Shown here: positions 18,701-28,900 of the stretch, piece by piece
How the letters are laid out: every line of letters starts with the position of its first letter
How positions within the stretch are numbered: position 1 is the first letter of the stretch
NCBI GenBank assembly: GCA_005884665.1
Contig: VBAT01000020.1
Coordinates: 20,063 to 84,062, forward strand
Source of the DNA: Bacteroidota bacterium
GTDB taxonomy: Bacteria; Bacteroidota; Bacteroidia; Chitinophagales; Chitinophagaceae
Reading direction: 5' to 3'
DNA length: 64,000 nucleotides
Notes under the pieces: model-generated
Databases searched by the model: none
Told to the model about the DNA's origin: nothing
The model's input: only the letters and a program-made list of their open reading frames with translations
Position numbers and translations under genes: made by a program

Positions 18701-19362
18701 TGGTTGTGGCTACAACGGCTGCAAACCTTACAGATCCCGATTGTAATATTTCCGATGGGGTAACCATTACCCTGACGGTCATCGACTGCGGTATCCCGCT
18801 TAAGTCAGACCTGCTATCCTTTAATGGCAAGCTGGTAGCGGATAAAGGAAATCTATCCTGGACCACATCGAAGGAAACGGAGCCTGTCAAATTCAATATT
18901 GAACGAAGTACCGACGGAACGAATTTTACGCTGGCAGGAACTGTAAATGGTCACAATGATAATTCATCGGAGATCAACGCATATTCATTTGTAGATCCCC
19001 AGCTGGTGACCGATAAAATATTTTACAGGTTGGTGATGATAGATCCGGCGGGCACTAAAAAATACTCACGTACGATACAGCTGAGCAAAACGGGAAGCGA
19101 TAAGATGGGCCTTGTGAATGTTATCAACCCATTCAACCAGTCTCTTGATTTCGATGTCGCAGCCCCGGGTGATGCTAAAATTGAAGTATTGCTGATAGAT
19201 CCTTATGGCAAGGTTGTTAACAAGAACAGTTACCTTGTACATGCGGGTATCAATGCCCTAAGCATTCCTAATACCGGGAATCTTCCTCCAGGCACATATA
19301 TATTCCGTATCAGCAATAATGATACGATCATCAACCGTAAAGTCCTGAAAAAAACTCTTTGA
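15799..19362 (+). CDS. Multi-domain T9SS surface protein with three DVWY-type domains
   Basis: 1187 residues. A second in-frame ATG at 15820 (MKKILQARIPS) gives a better signal peptide and may be the real start. After cleavage near LLKAQ come three repeats of about 125-140 residues (roughly 39-440), each with a DVWY/F-x-F core, a serine/threonine-rich body and YxIRVYSTxG. A beta domain (440-640) follows, then a region resembling a carbohydrate-binding jelly roll (GYMLEVNADYVPSEIYRQTL ... NDWVMDDIAVATC). A fibronectin-like module (NIERSTDGTNFTLAG) and a type A T9SS tail end the protein. No enzyme domain is recognised. It is divergent from the 12126-15637 gene and shares its N-terminal domain type, indicating local duplication. 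Confidence 0.85.
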   Translation: MNQESRLMKKILQARIPSTLAALCVFAFVLFPALLKAQPVNNLCSAPTPLVSTPGVCGVATNGTLVAATYTAIPGVCAGSLQKDVWYTFVATSPNPTITTTGLTNPAIQLYTDCAGTLAPAPNCVTGASLTATSLTPGSTYLIRVYSTTGVLSAFTICITDPNYDLCANAIDIGSNQSCINIPGNFFGTGVSATSYTGFNCLGGGITRDVWFKFTAQTTNPTIKYTGVGAFASASAGIQLVSNSCGSNFTSYYCQNVTAGVAMISANFLTPGNVYMIRVYSTGGAPPATPGAAAFNICVTDPIVTPSNDECTEAVNISVMNSCQAVPGNIAGATPSTTPLGGTCVAPNMYDVWYKFTAIATSSTITVTPNPNPNNFTNGRIEVFATTSGDCSTLTSISCGASPLNTIGLIAGNTYYVRVYSTTGPPPDGNARFDICITSPLPAVRYGNSYVNMSRRTGGGVVQKGDTLEIRMTFQYSLATNKTNIRFVDNVPTKTAMLTTSNDSIRIITNEGLTYKRYTLGAGDDAATYKAVPGLGEYNIRLNVGFASNPGIPANNTATEFASATGTMNKTNKPTLFNGSVLFAIAYRVKVTGNPGDTIVLNPAQFIYRTGGLLDTTLTSTSYKILITTPLSLCSNSIGLNNAEEFGGTFGSGTAINRTTDLTSPIQGYSFVNDINAYNSLGDGRYALVKNISPRNSTNKNASRAYNCGTLAWNDPINCNNRMHGGHWYIDGDHTGTVNAAGNAPPGAGTSAGYMLEVNADYVPSEIYRQTLNNLCPNTYYEFSAWFRNICPTCGSDSIGQQFAGTPTAPASGYPGVLPNLSFALDGLDYYSTGAIDTVGWLKKGFVFRTGISQTSATFSIRNNAQGGGGNDWVMDDIAVATCLPTMSYSPTINPNVCRSNPVTIADTISSFFKNYTTYKWQRSTNSGTSWTDITGVTTIPDTNYYITTYTIPPWNTYMSNSGDLYRVVVATTAANLTDPDCNISDGVTITLTVIDCGIPLKSDLLSFNGKLVADKGNLSWTTSKETEPVKFNIERSTDGTNFTLAGTVNGHNDNSSEINAYSFVDPQLVTDKIFYRLVMIDPAGTKKYSRTIQLSKTGSDKMGLVNVINPFNQSLDFDVAAPGDAKIEVLLIDPYGKVVNKNSYLVHAGINALSIPNTGNLPPGTYIFRISNNDTIINRKVLKKTL

Positions 19363-19386
19363 TCTATAATTAATCCGTACTCTATG

Positions 19387-19413
19387 ACCGCCTTTATCTA
19401 AAGGCGGTTTTTT
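19387..19413 (+). terminator. Intrinsic terminator after the T9SS gene
   Basis: ACCGCCTTT (19387-19395) pairs with AAAGGCGGT (19400-19408) around a 4-base loop and runs into six Ts. It separates the T9SS gene from pdxA. Confidence 0.92.
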
Positions 19414-19444
19414 ATTTAAAAACAGTACTTTTATAACTTATTTC

Positions 19445-20539
19445 ATGAGTATGACCCCAATTCCCAAACCTGTGATCGGAATTTCCTGTGGCGACCTGAA
19501 TGGCATCGGCCTCGAGCTGATCATCAAAACATTTTCAGACACCCGTATCCTGGAATTGTGCACTCCCGTGATCTTTGCTTCAAACAAGACCATTAATTTT
19601 TACCGGAAATCAATGCCGGACATAAACTTTAACTACCAGCATGCCAAGGAGCTCAACCGCCTGAATATTAAACAGGTCAATTTATTTAACTGCTGGGAAG
19701 AAGAAACAGCGATCAACCCCGGCCAGTTAACAGAGTCTGCTGGCAAATATGCCATGCTTTCATTGCAGGCTGCCGTGAGCGCATTAAAGCAGAAACAGAT
19801 CGAGGGGCTTGTAACAGCACCCATCCATAAAAAAAATATACAGTCTGCCGAATTCACTTTCAGTGGTCATACTCCTTATCTTAAAAATGTATTTGGCGTT
19901 AATGATGTCGTTATGATGCTTTGCGCCGGCAATTTCAGGGTGGCACTGGTGACCGAGCACATACCTGTAAGTGATATCGCCAAAAATATCACCCGTGAAG
20001 CGATCGTAAGCAAGCTGGTCATCATGAACAAAAGCCTGCAACGTGATTTCGGCATTGATAAGCCACGTATAGCTGTGCTGGGTTTGAACCCGCATGCAGG
20101 TGACGAGGGACTGGTTGGTAACGAAGAAGAAACGATCATTAAACCGGCTATTAAAGATGCCAAGAACAATAATATACTTGCAGTAGGTCCGTACAGCGCC
20201 GACGCATTTTTTGCCAGGCGATACCATGATCGTTTCGATGCCGTACTGGCCATGTACCATGACCAGGGATTGATACCTTTCAAAGCGCTGGCCACAGGAG
20301 AAGGAGTAAATTTTACAGCAGGCCTGCCGGCAGTGAGAACATCCCCGGACCATGGTGTAGCCTTTGATATTGCAGGGAAAAATAAAGCTGATACTTCGTC
20401 ATTCATTGCAGCGATATTTGAATGTGTTGACATCATCAACAGGCGGAATGCCTATGATGAGAACAGGGCAAATCCCGTTCGTAAGATCACAGCCGAATCT
20501 TTTGCCCGGATGGAAGACGAAGAGATCAGGGAAAACTGA
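19445..20539 (+). CDS. pdxA: 4-hydroxythreonine-4-phosphate dehydrogenase PdxA
   Basis: 364 residues. It oxidises 4-phospho-hydroxy-L-threonine in the DXP-dependent vitamin B6 pathway. Opening GISCGDLNGIGLE is the family N-terminus (usually GDPxGIGPE). Metal-binding histidines are visible at H172 (VTEHIPVSD), H217 (LNPHAGDEG) and H272 (MYHDQGLIPFK), and TAPIHKK with FSGHTPYL forms the substrate-binding region. The next gene, a TonB receptor, starts 46 bases downstream with no terminator between, so they may be co-transcribed. The start could be the second ATG at 19451. Confidence 0.95.
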   Translation: MSMTPIPKPVIGISCGDLNGIGLELIIKTFSDTRILELCTPVIFASNKTINFYRKSMPDINFNYQHAKELNRLNIKQVNLFNCWEEETAINPGQLTESAGKYAMLSLQAAVSALKQKQIEGLVTAPIHKKNIQSAEFTFSGHTPYLKNVFGVNDVVMMLCAGNFRVALVTEHIPVSDIAKNITREAIVSKLVIMNKSLQRDFGIDKPRIAVLGLNPHAGDEGLVGNEEETIIKPAIKDAKNNNILAVGPYSADAFFARRYHDRFDAVLAMYHDQGLIPFKALATGEGVNFTAGLPAVRTSPDHGVAFDIAGKNKADTSSFIAAIFECVDIINRRNAYDENRANPVRKITAESFARMEDEEIREN

Positions 20540-20585
20540 AGAAGTTACAATCCGCCCGGATTAACCAACTAACTTATCCTCTTTT

Positions 20586-22958
20586 ATGAAACAACTGATT
20601 GCTTTTATTGCACTCTGCCTAACAATCAACTCAACAACCCACGGCCAGTCAACCACGCGTCTTTCGGGTAAAGTTACCAATGCCCATTCGACTCCTGTTG
20701 CCGGCTCTACCGTTTACCTGTTAAATAGCAATACGGGCACCATTTCCGATGACCAGGGAAATTTTAGCTTTAGCAACCTGCCAGCCGGTGAATACATTTT
20801 ACAGGTCTCATCGATCGGCTATGCTACAGTTTATAAAGATATCGTCATAAAAGGCGGAGAGAATGAATCGCTCACCGTACAATTGCCTGAGGCAGGTGTT
20901 CAACTGGATGCCGTATGGGTCAGTGCACAAAAAAGAGAGGAACTGTTGCAGCGGGTGCCTCTAAGTATAACTGCCCTCTCATCACGACAGGTACAACAAT
21001 ACCGTTTGTGGAACAGTAATGAACTTACAACGATCGTTCCGAATTTATATTCCGCTAATTCGGGTGACGACAGGAATGTTACTTCCATCCGGGGCGTCAC
21101 TACTACTTCATATGATCCGGCGGTTGCAACTTATATCGATGGTGTAAATCAATTTGGGCTGGATACTTATATCGCCACCCTTTTTGACATTGAACGAATT
21201 GAAGTGCTGAGAGGACCGCAGGGAACATTGTATGGAAGAAACGCAATGGGCGGTGTGATCAATATTATTACCAAACAACCCTCTAATTCCACCAATGGCT
21301 TCGCCGAGTTAAGCTTTGGTAATTATAATCAACAACGCTATAGCCTTGGATTGCGTGCCCCTCTTATCAAAAACAAGTTGTTTCTCGGTGTTGCCGGTCT
21401 TTATGACAAGCGGGATGGGTTTTACACGAATGAGTTCAACAATTCCTCGTTCGATAAACAAAACAGCTTTACCGGGAACTACTACCTGAAATACATTGCT
21501 GGCGGCCATTGGGATTTTACAATGAATGTAAAACATCATAATAACCGCAACAACGGCGCTTTTACACTTGTCAATGGAGTAGACGAGGCCCTGAAGAATC
21601 CTTTTATTCTCAACCAGAATGCGGTCGCTAAAATGGTGGATGATATTTTCAACAGCTCGCTGATGGTTAAATATGCGGGGTCGTCATTCAACTTCAGCTC
21701 ACAAACAGCCTGGCAATCGAATCACCGTTATTATGACAAGCCACTCGACGGTGATTTTTCGCCGATCGATGGAGTCACTATCATTAATAATTATGGAAAT
21801 GACTGGAACAATGTAAAGGTGTTCACCCAGGAATTTAAATTCTCCTCTCCTGCTTCGTCGGTCTCCCGGTTGAAATGGACCGCGGGCAGCTATCTTTTTC
21901 ACCAGGATAACCCGGTAAAACAAAACACTCATTTCGGCAATGACGCCATGTTATTGGGCGCGCCCGATGTTAATTTTGGACTTATTAATACCACGAAGGC
22001 TAAAAGTTCAGGAGTTGCTTTCTTCGGTCAGCTCAGCTACGCAGTAAATAAAAAGCTTGATATTATTGGAGGCCTTCGTTATGACTATGAACATAAAAAC
22101 TATAATGTACTGGGAGAATACCAGAAGGATCCTAATCCAAACCCCATTTTTGAAACCAGGCCGGATACCAGTGCCAGCGCCAATTTCAGCGCCGTTTCAC
22201 CAAAACTGGGACTGGCTTATAAACTGTCAGCCAACAGCAACGCATTTGCCACCTATAGCCGTGGTTACAGGACCGGTGGATTCACACAATTATCATCTGA
22301 TCCTTCGCAACCGCCGCTCTATCCTTACAAACCCGAGTACAGCAACAACATTGAGCTGGGTATAAAAAATAATCTCTGCAATGATCGCCTGCGCTTGAAT
22401 GCAGCCCTGTTCCTTACACTTGTGAACGATGCGCAAGTGCCTACGCTTGTATTGCCCGATGCAATAACTGTCACTCGTAATGCAGGAAAATTAACCAGCA
22501 AGGGAATTGAGCTGGAGATGTCTTCAACACCTGTAAAAGGATTACAGGCCGATTATAATTTTGGTTATACCGATGCTACTTATAAAACGTTGAAACTATC
22601 TCAAAACGGATCGACAGTCGACCTGGATGGCAAAAGACAGGTCTTTACTCCCGACGTAACTTCTATGTTAGCGTTGCAATACGGTTTCGATCTCGGATCA
22701 AAACAACAATGGAAGCTGGTTGTCCGCGGAGAATGGCTTTATACCGGCAAACAATATTTTGATCTTTCCAATAATATTTCCCAGGATGGATATAGTCTAT
22801 TCAACACCCGGTTTGGTGTTTCTTTTAAAAAGGTCGAATTAATGTTCTGGGGCAGGAACCTGGCTGATAAAAAGTATATCGCTTATGCATATGATTTCGG
22901 CGCTGTGCATTTGGGAAACCCCAAGACGTACGGTGTTACACTAATTGGCCGTTTCTAA
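20586..22958 (+). CDS. TonB-dependent receptor with carboxypeptidase-regulatory domain
   Basis: 790 residues. Signal peptide 1-20 (ending TTHGQ), a CarboxypepD_reg-like beta-sandwich at about 25-105 (LSGKVTNAHSTPVAGSTVYL), plug domain about 115-230 with IEVLRGPQGTLYGRNAMGGV and the INIITKQP boundary, then a 22-strand-type barrel ending in aromatic Phe. It imports an unidentified ligand across the outer membrane using TonB. There is no SusD partner, so it is not a SusCD pair; the closest annotation class is iron-complex/vitamin-type receptors. It follows pdxA in the same direction. Confidence 0.9.
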   Translation: MKQLIAFIALCLTINSTTHGQSTTRLSGKVTNAHSTPVAGSTVYLLNSNTGTISDDQGNFSFSNLPAGEYILQVSSIGYATVYKDIVIKGGENESLTVQLPEAGVQLDAVWVSAQKREELLQRVPLSITALSSRQVQQYRLWNSNELTTIVPNLYSANSGDDRNVTSIRGVTTTSYDPAVATYIDGVNQFGLDTYIATLFDIERIEVLRGPQGTLYGRNAMGGVINIITKQPSNSTNGFAELSFGNYNQQRYSLGLRAPLIKNKLFLGVAGLYDKRDGFYTNEFNNSSFDKQNSFTGNYYLKYIAGGHWDFTMNVKHHNNRNNGAFTLVNGVDEALKNPFILNQNAVAKMVDDIFNSSLMVKYAGSSFNFSSQTAWQSNHRYYDKPLDGDFSPIDGVTIINNYGNDWNNVKVFTQEFKFSSPASSVSRLKWTAGSYLFHQDNPVKQNTHFGNDAMLLGAPDVNFGLINTTKAKSSGVAFFGQLSYAVNKKLDIIGGLRYDYEHKNYNVLGEYQKDPNPNPIFETRPDTSASANFSAVSPKLGLAYKLSANSNAFATYSRGYRTGGFTQLSSDPSQPPLYPYKPEYSNNIELGIKNNLCNDRLRLNAALFLTLVNDAQVPTLVLPDAITVTRNAGKLTSKGIELEMSSTPVKGLQADYNFGYTDATYKTLKLSQNGSTVDLDGKRQVFTPDVTSMLALQYGFDLGSKQQWKLVVRGEWLYTGKQYFDLSNNISQDGYSLFNTRFGVSFKKVELMFWGRNLADKKYIAYAYDFGAVHLGNPKTYGVTLIGRF

Positions 22959-22991
22959 AAAAATTGAAGACCCTATTTTTTGAGGAGCGGA

Positions 22992-23059
22992 GGAACAGAG
23001 CGAGAGCGGTTCAAAATATGAAGTTCATTTGTACTTCGTATCGCTCTCGCGCTGTTTCC
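22992..23059. repeat. Imperfect long inverted repeat between convergent genes
   Basis: GGAACAGAGCGAGAGCG (22992-23008) pairs with CGCTCTCGCGCTGTTTCC (23042-23059) with minor mismatches. An inner pair, ATGAAGT with ACTTCGTAT, extends the stem. More CGCTCTCCGCTCTG copies follow to about 23118. It lies between the TonB receptor stop and the convergent T9SS fragment and may serve as a bidirectional transcript end or be a dispersed palindrome. Confidence 0.6.
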
Positions 23060-23118
23060 CACTCTATTCTTCTTCGCTCTCCGCTCTGTTTCTCTTTCCC
23101 ATTTTGTTTCTCGCTCTG

Positions 23119-24069
23119 TTATTTAATCTTCATCAGTTTTCCCTTCTTCGTATCACTCCCCTGCTGTGCAGTGATCACATACGTTCCGGGTTTCCAGGAA
23201 GGCTGGCTTTGGATATAAATTATGTTTTGTCCTTTGTTCACAGTTTCATGAATCGTCGAGATCACTTTACCATTGACATCAGTTATCCGGATGTCGACCG
23301 TGCCGCTTTGCCTGGCATCGTACTGAATCGAGAAATTGGAGCTGGCCGGATTAGGCATTATTATCAATCCATTGCCCGGTGTTACCAGTAACTCTTCATC
23401 CTTTTTGGCGATAAGTACCTTAACAACCTCGGAATATTTGAGAACATCTCCAGTTTGAATCATCTTGAGGCGGTAATACGTTGCTCCGGGGATCAGGCGA
23501 TCGTCATAGAAACTATATTCTTTGTTGCCAATTGTAGTTTTTGCATCCTGCCAGTTGATCGGGAAGAAATTGATCCCATCGAAACCTTTCTCCAGTTCAA
23601 ACCCCGAAATTTCCGGTGCCTGGTCAGTTACCCATTTTACCAGGTTCCTGTCGGTACCTTCCTGTGTCACGCTAAATGTGCGCAAAGCAAGTCTTATTCT
23701 TGAAGCCACGCAATGGGGGAATATCTTCGAAGAGTCCATTGTGTACAGGCCGGCAGCATCGGTAACTTTCAATTTGAATAGCCAGTAGTAATCATCTCCA
23801 TTGCAACCGATCCTTGAAACCGAACCAAATGTATTCCTGACCGTATCGATAGGTCCGGGATGCTCGTGGTTACCATGTCTCAGGATTTGCTGCCATTCAT
23901 ATTTTAACTGTCCGGGGTTATGTTCTGCATCTGTAACCGTAGCCGTGAAAGCATAAATTGAATCCGGGCCAATCTCATACAATGAGTTCTTGATCGGACT
24001 GGTAATATTTACAACCGGCGGTGTATTGTTTACCGAGATAATGATGCTGTCAACAGCTGTGGCATTCAC
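23119..24069 (-). pseudogene. 3' part of a broken giant T9SS gene: PKD end, fibronectin-like module, sorting tail
   Basis: 316 residues. The apparent start is GTG at 24069 and has no signal peptide. It begins in the last strand of a PKD-type domain (NATAVDSIIISVNNTPP), continues with another Ig-like domain containing DTVRNTFGSVSRIGC, a fibronectin-like module (FELEKGFDGINFFPI) and a type A T9SS tail ending KPGTYVITAQQ. The preceding PKD domain is in the 24066-25967 frame, which stops one strand earlier. The 4-base overlap is therefore best read as a frame break within one gene, not as two coupled genes. Confidence 0.75.
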
Positions 24070-25967
24070 TGAGTAAGCGTCACGACAAATTTTGTTGGCA
24101 CACCCGCCGGAGCTGTAAAGCTGTGAACCGGTGGATTGGCTGCGGTGCTGAGAGCAGAACCGTCTCCGAAGTTCCAGGAGTACGTCAAACGTCCTCCTTC
24201 GGGATCATACGAATTGCTGCCCGTGAATGTGACATTAAATGGAGCAGGCCCATAGATGCCGTTTGACGTCATTTTCACAACGGGGAACTGGTTGCCACCA
24301 TAACTGATCCTTCTTACTGCATTTGTTTCCACGTCAGCATATACCAGTGTACCATCCAATGGGTTTTGCGTCAGGCAAACCGGGCTACTCACATCTGCGA
24401 AATGCTCTACTTTTTGCAGTACATCGGTGAAGTTGATGGTAAGCGCTTTAATGAATGATCGTCCATAATCACCAAATAAAAATGTATTCCTGAAATTGGA
24501 CGGGAATAAAGTACCGGTATAATAGCAACCTCCTGTATTCGCATTACCGCGGAACGGAGCACTTGGAACGCCGGATGCCGGGGTACCGATCGTTGCTACT
24601 GTTGCCGTATTGCCACTAAAGATACCCACCCTTGCGACGTCAGCATCATGCTTATAATCTATAATTGGACGACGATGAACATACCGGTTGCCTGTTCCAA
24701 TGGGCTGCGAAGGATTACAGGGATTGTATACTGTCTTTGCATTATCGGCGGTTACCTGTTTAAACATATCCTGGAACGTGTAATACTGCTGCGTGCAGCC
24801 ACCTGTTCCGAATAAAGGATTCGGTTCGTCCTTATTTGGTACAGGGTTCGCGAATTGCGGTACCACAGCCAATCCTTCATAAAGCGGCCAACCGCAGTTA
24901 GTGCCAGGTTCTTTGATGATGTTCAATTCTTCCCAGGTACCTACGCCTACATCTCCAACATATATTTCGCCTATATCACCTGCATCCGGGTTGGTCGAAC
25001 CCGTTCCCGGTTTTATCGATATCCTGAACGGGTTGCGCAAACCAAATGCATACGTTCTTGATTTTGCCGAACGCGGATTGGCAGCGTCATAAAATGGATT
25101 GCTTGGCATGCCATCACCGGTAGCTGGATCCAGTCTTAATATTTTACCGTTGAGACTGGTAAGCATTTGTGACCTGAATGAGCCGACATTTTCGTTTGGC
25201 CTAATGATACTATCGGCTAATGCCTGCACATAATAAGTTCCAGCTGTGCTTCCCTGGTCAAAATCAGAATAGCTTGCAGCATCACCACAGGATGCAATCA
25301 ATGTACCATCTGCTGCGAATGTGAGTGTTCCGACACCATGCGAATCATATAGGATCGGAATACCGGTTGATTTAGTTTCTCCAAGCAAAATTTTTCTCGA
25401 TGCAAGATTTGCAGTGATAACACCACCGTTGTTCACAGTCTGGTAGCACGTAATTCTCCCGATCGTAGCTTTTTGTGCCGAAGCATTGTCACCGGGTGGC
25501 GGATCATACAGTGGTGTACCAAAATTTAAGAGATAGTGCCTGTCGACGATATAGGATAAATAGATCAATCCATTGGTTTCCCAGTTAGGATCTATTGTAA
25601 AACCCAAACATCCCATATCATTCCAGTTTCCAACCTCGGCTGAGATATCCAAAACAGGAGTAGCTTGTTTGTCGTAGAGTTGTGTAGAAACATTCCTGTT
25701 ACATACATATACCTTTCCTCCTTTTTCCCATACAAACAGCTTCGAACCATCTTTTGTGAACGCCACCCCTACCGGCATGTCCCAACCGGAACCTAAATTA
25801 GTCACTGGCCATGTTACCGGAGGCGCAGCCAGTACTGAAAGGCTGACCGGTAATGTATGGATAAGAGCACCGCTTGCGCCCTGTACAGTGAAGTTATAAT
25901 TGCCGACAGGCGTTGATGCCGACGTTGTAATGGTGAGTACAGATGTCAATGGCGGCGTTCCGGACAC
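24066..25967 (-). pseudogene. Middle part of the broken giant gene: PQQ sugar dehydrogenase-like propeller and PKD domain
   Basis: 633 residues. The frame opens inside an Ig-like domain (NPVSGTPPLTSVLTI) and has no signal peptide. Residues about 50-545 are a PQQ-dependent sugar dehydrogenase-like propeller: GWDMPVGVAFTKDGSKLFVWE, YDSHGVGTLTF as catalytic-His region, and FGLRNPFRISIKPG with the Arg-Asn pair. It contains an unusual number of cysteines (e.g. NPCNPSQP, NTGGCYYTG). A PKD domain (YSWNFGDGSAL) follows and is interrupted at the 3' end. Read with 25946-30529 upstream and 23119-24069 downstream, this is one gene with two breaks. Without the 5' part it would not be exported. Confidence 0.75.
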
Positions 25968-28900
25968 CGGGTTACAGACAGGCTAACAGGGCTCGCAAAG
26001 TTTCCGCTCTTTGTGACATTGATAAAATAAGATGTACCGCTTCCGACCGCAACCGTCTGAACAGATGTGGTCGAATTCAATCCAAAATCATCTCCGCCGT
26101 TTACTACCAATGTCGCCTGCTGTGTATGAACAATGCTTTGACCGGTAGCAGTAAGAGTTAATGTATACACTCCCGGTGTGGCGTTCGTTGAATTGATGTT
26201 TAATTGAGTTTGCCCGGCGCTCGTCATTGGATTAACGGGATAGTTGCCCGAAACTCCAGCAGGCAGTCCCGACACGGATAAAGTAATATTACCGGTAAAC
26301 CCGTTGAGATAGCCAATGCCTACTCCGAAATTGGTACTGTCTGTCGGATTAATATTGCGTGTACTATTTAATAATGTAAATGAAAAATCAGGAACGATCG
26401 TCACAGTCACGCCTGTCGATGTAGTATTGTTACCCGCGGCATCTCTTGCTCTTGCAGTAAGTACATGATTGCCTGCTGTTGCACTCACTGTATTCCATGA
26501 CACGGAATAAGGTGCCGAAACATCTTCCGCTCCAAGGTTTACTCCGTCTAACAGGAATTGAACACCGATCACACCGATATTATCAGAAGCATTCGCTGTC
26601 ACGTTAACTGTACCGGAAACAGTGCCCGCAGCTGGTGCCGTGATACTTACGGTAGGCGCTGTGTTGTCAGCAGTAACACCCATTGGTGTGTTCATATCAG
26701 AGTTAATTTCTGCCAGCGTCAGCAACCGCCTGTAATATCTTACTTCGTCGACAGCTCCGTTCAGGTATTCGCCGAATGCCTGGTTAGAACCAACCCTTAT
26801 ATTGGTTGGATTAATGGCTACAAGTGTTCCGACAGATGAAACGTCTGTACGGTTGGTGACATCCACACCATTTACATAAATAGAGAAACGGTTATTTTGA
26901 GGTTGACTTGCATCGTAAGTAATAGCTACATAACTCCATTGACCGGCTGTCAGAACGTTATTGTTACTGTGCGCACCCAGTTTATTACTTCCTCCATTGC
27001 TCCACCAGTAGACCGATAAGCCATTGGTAACAGGGCCACCGTCGGGATCGCTTGTTGTATGAGCATAGAAATAGAAGAAATTGTTTCCATCAATGGTCTG
27101 GCTCCAGACTGTGCTCCATTCTTTGAAGCTTGTATTTTTTACCCAGGCGCTCCATGTATAATTTTGGGCAGGGTCAAGTGTGAAGTCATTGTGATCAGCA
27201 ATGTTTACGTAATTGCTGGTACCATTAAAGGTTAATCCCTGTCCGTATTTGCCTGCTCCCCAAACGGGAGTATTCACCAGGGTTCCCGGGTGATTGGCGC
27301 CGGAGACATCAGCGGTTGTAGTTCCTGATCCTTCATTGAATGGAAGCGCCGTAAATAAACTGGCCGCATTGGCGATCGTGACATTCACATCAGTTGAGGT
27401 TGCAGTATTGCCCGCCGCATCCCGTGCCACAGCAGTCAATGTATAGTTACCATTCGGACTGGTGGCCGTGTTCCATGAATATGAATAAGGTGCGGTCAGA
27501 TCTTCGGTGCCCAGGCTGGCTCCATTGAGTTTGAATTGAACGCCCACAACACCTACGTTATCGGCAGCATTAGCCGTGACATTGATCGTACCTGAAACAT
27601 TTCCTGCAGCAGGCGCGGTAATACTTACCGTTGGAACCTGTGTATCCGGTGCATTGTTTACTGTAACAACTACATCGGCAGAACTCATTGTATTGCCTGA
27701 AGAGTCGCGGGCAACAGCAGTTAATGTATATGGACCATTCGCTGTTGCCAGGGTATTCCAGGAAACTGAAAAAGGTGAACTTAAATCTTCAACCCCCAGG
27801 TTGGCTCCATTCAGTTTGAACTGAACGCCTTTGACTCCAACATTATCGGAAGCATTCGCAGTTATATTTATCGTACCCGAGACTTCTCCGGGAACTGGAG
27901 CCGTAATATTCACAGAAGGAGCTTGTGTATCGTTATTGACGTTAACAGCTACCCCGGTAGACGTGGTTGTATTACCCGCTGCATCCCGGGCAACAGCTGT
28001 TAATGTATAAGGGCCGTTGAGACTGGTCAATGTATTCCAGGATATCGAATAAGGCGAACTGAGATCCTCTGTTCCCAGGTTAGCTCCATTTAGTTTGAAT
28101 TGGACGCCTACGACACCAACATTATCTGCAGCGTTAGCTGTCACATTGATCGTACCGGCAACATCTCCTGCGGGAGGAGCTGTAATATTTACCGTAGGGA
28201 ATTGGTTGTCTATTCCATTGATGACATTTACAAACACTGTATCGGAGGTTTTCGTATTTCCTGCAGCGTCACGGGCTATAGCCAATAATGTATCAGGACC
28301 GTTGGAACTGGTCAATGTGTTCCAGGAAACGGAATATGGCGCACTTACATCTTCTGCTCCAAGATTAGCTCCGTTCAATTTAAACTGAACGCCCGAAACA
28401 CTAATGTTATCAGATGCGGTCGCAGTCACATTCACGGTACCTGCAACATCGCCGCCATTTGCCGGCGCTGTGATCGCAACTGTAGGATTGATAACGTCAG
28501 GAGCGATTGGAGTATTCATATCCGTTTGAATCTCTGCTGCAGTTAATGCCCGATTATATACCCTTACTTCATCGATCAAGCCAGCAAAGTACTGGGCTCC
28601 CAACGCAGTACTGCCTCCTATACGTAAGGGATTTGTGGTAACGGTCATGCTGGCTGTCACCGCTACAGTGGCTACCTGTACCCCGTTTTGATAATAACGA
28701 AGTGTTGTTCCATCGTAAGTACAGGCCAGGTGCGCCCATGTGTTCAGTAAAAGTTTGCTTGTGCCGGTAATGGTGGTCGTCGTGCTTCCGCTTCTTATAC
28801 GCGCATTCGGACGTTGGTTGGCAGCGCCGGATGTATTGTTGTTGGCGGAAAGAACATAGGCCAGGTTACTCGTGCCGTTTTCTTTACAAATAATCGTCTT

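Noticed and set aside
20586-22958. SusC-type receptor of a polysaccharide utilisation locus
   Set aside because: No SusD-like gene or glycoside hydrolase is adjacent, and the length (790) is shorter than typical SusC.
23029-23391. + strand frame rich in Phe, Leu and Ser after the TonB receptor
   Set aside because: It is composed of the CTCTG/TTTC palindromic element and the antisense of the T9SS tail.
24066-24069. ATGA-type overlap read as translational coupling of two real genes
   Set aside because: The downstream frame starts within a PKD strand and lacks a signal peptide although it ends in a T9SS tail; the frame is also open upstream of the GTG. A frame break fits better.
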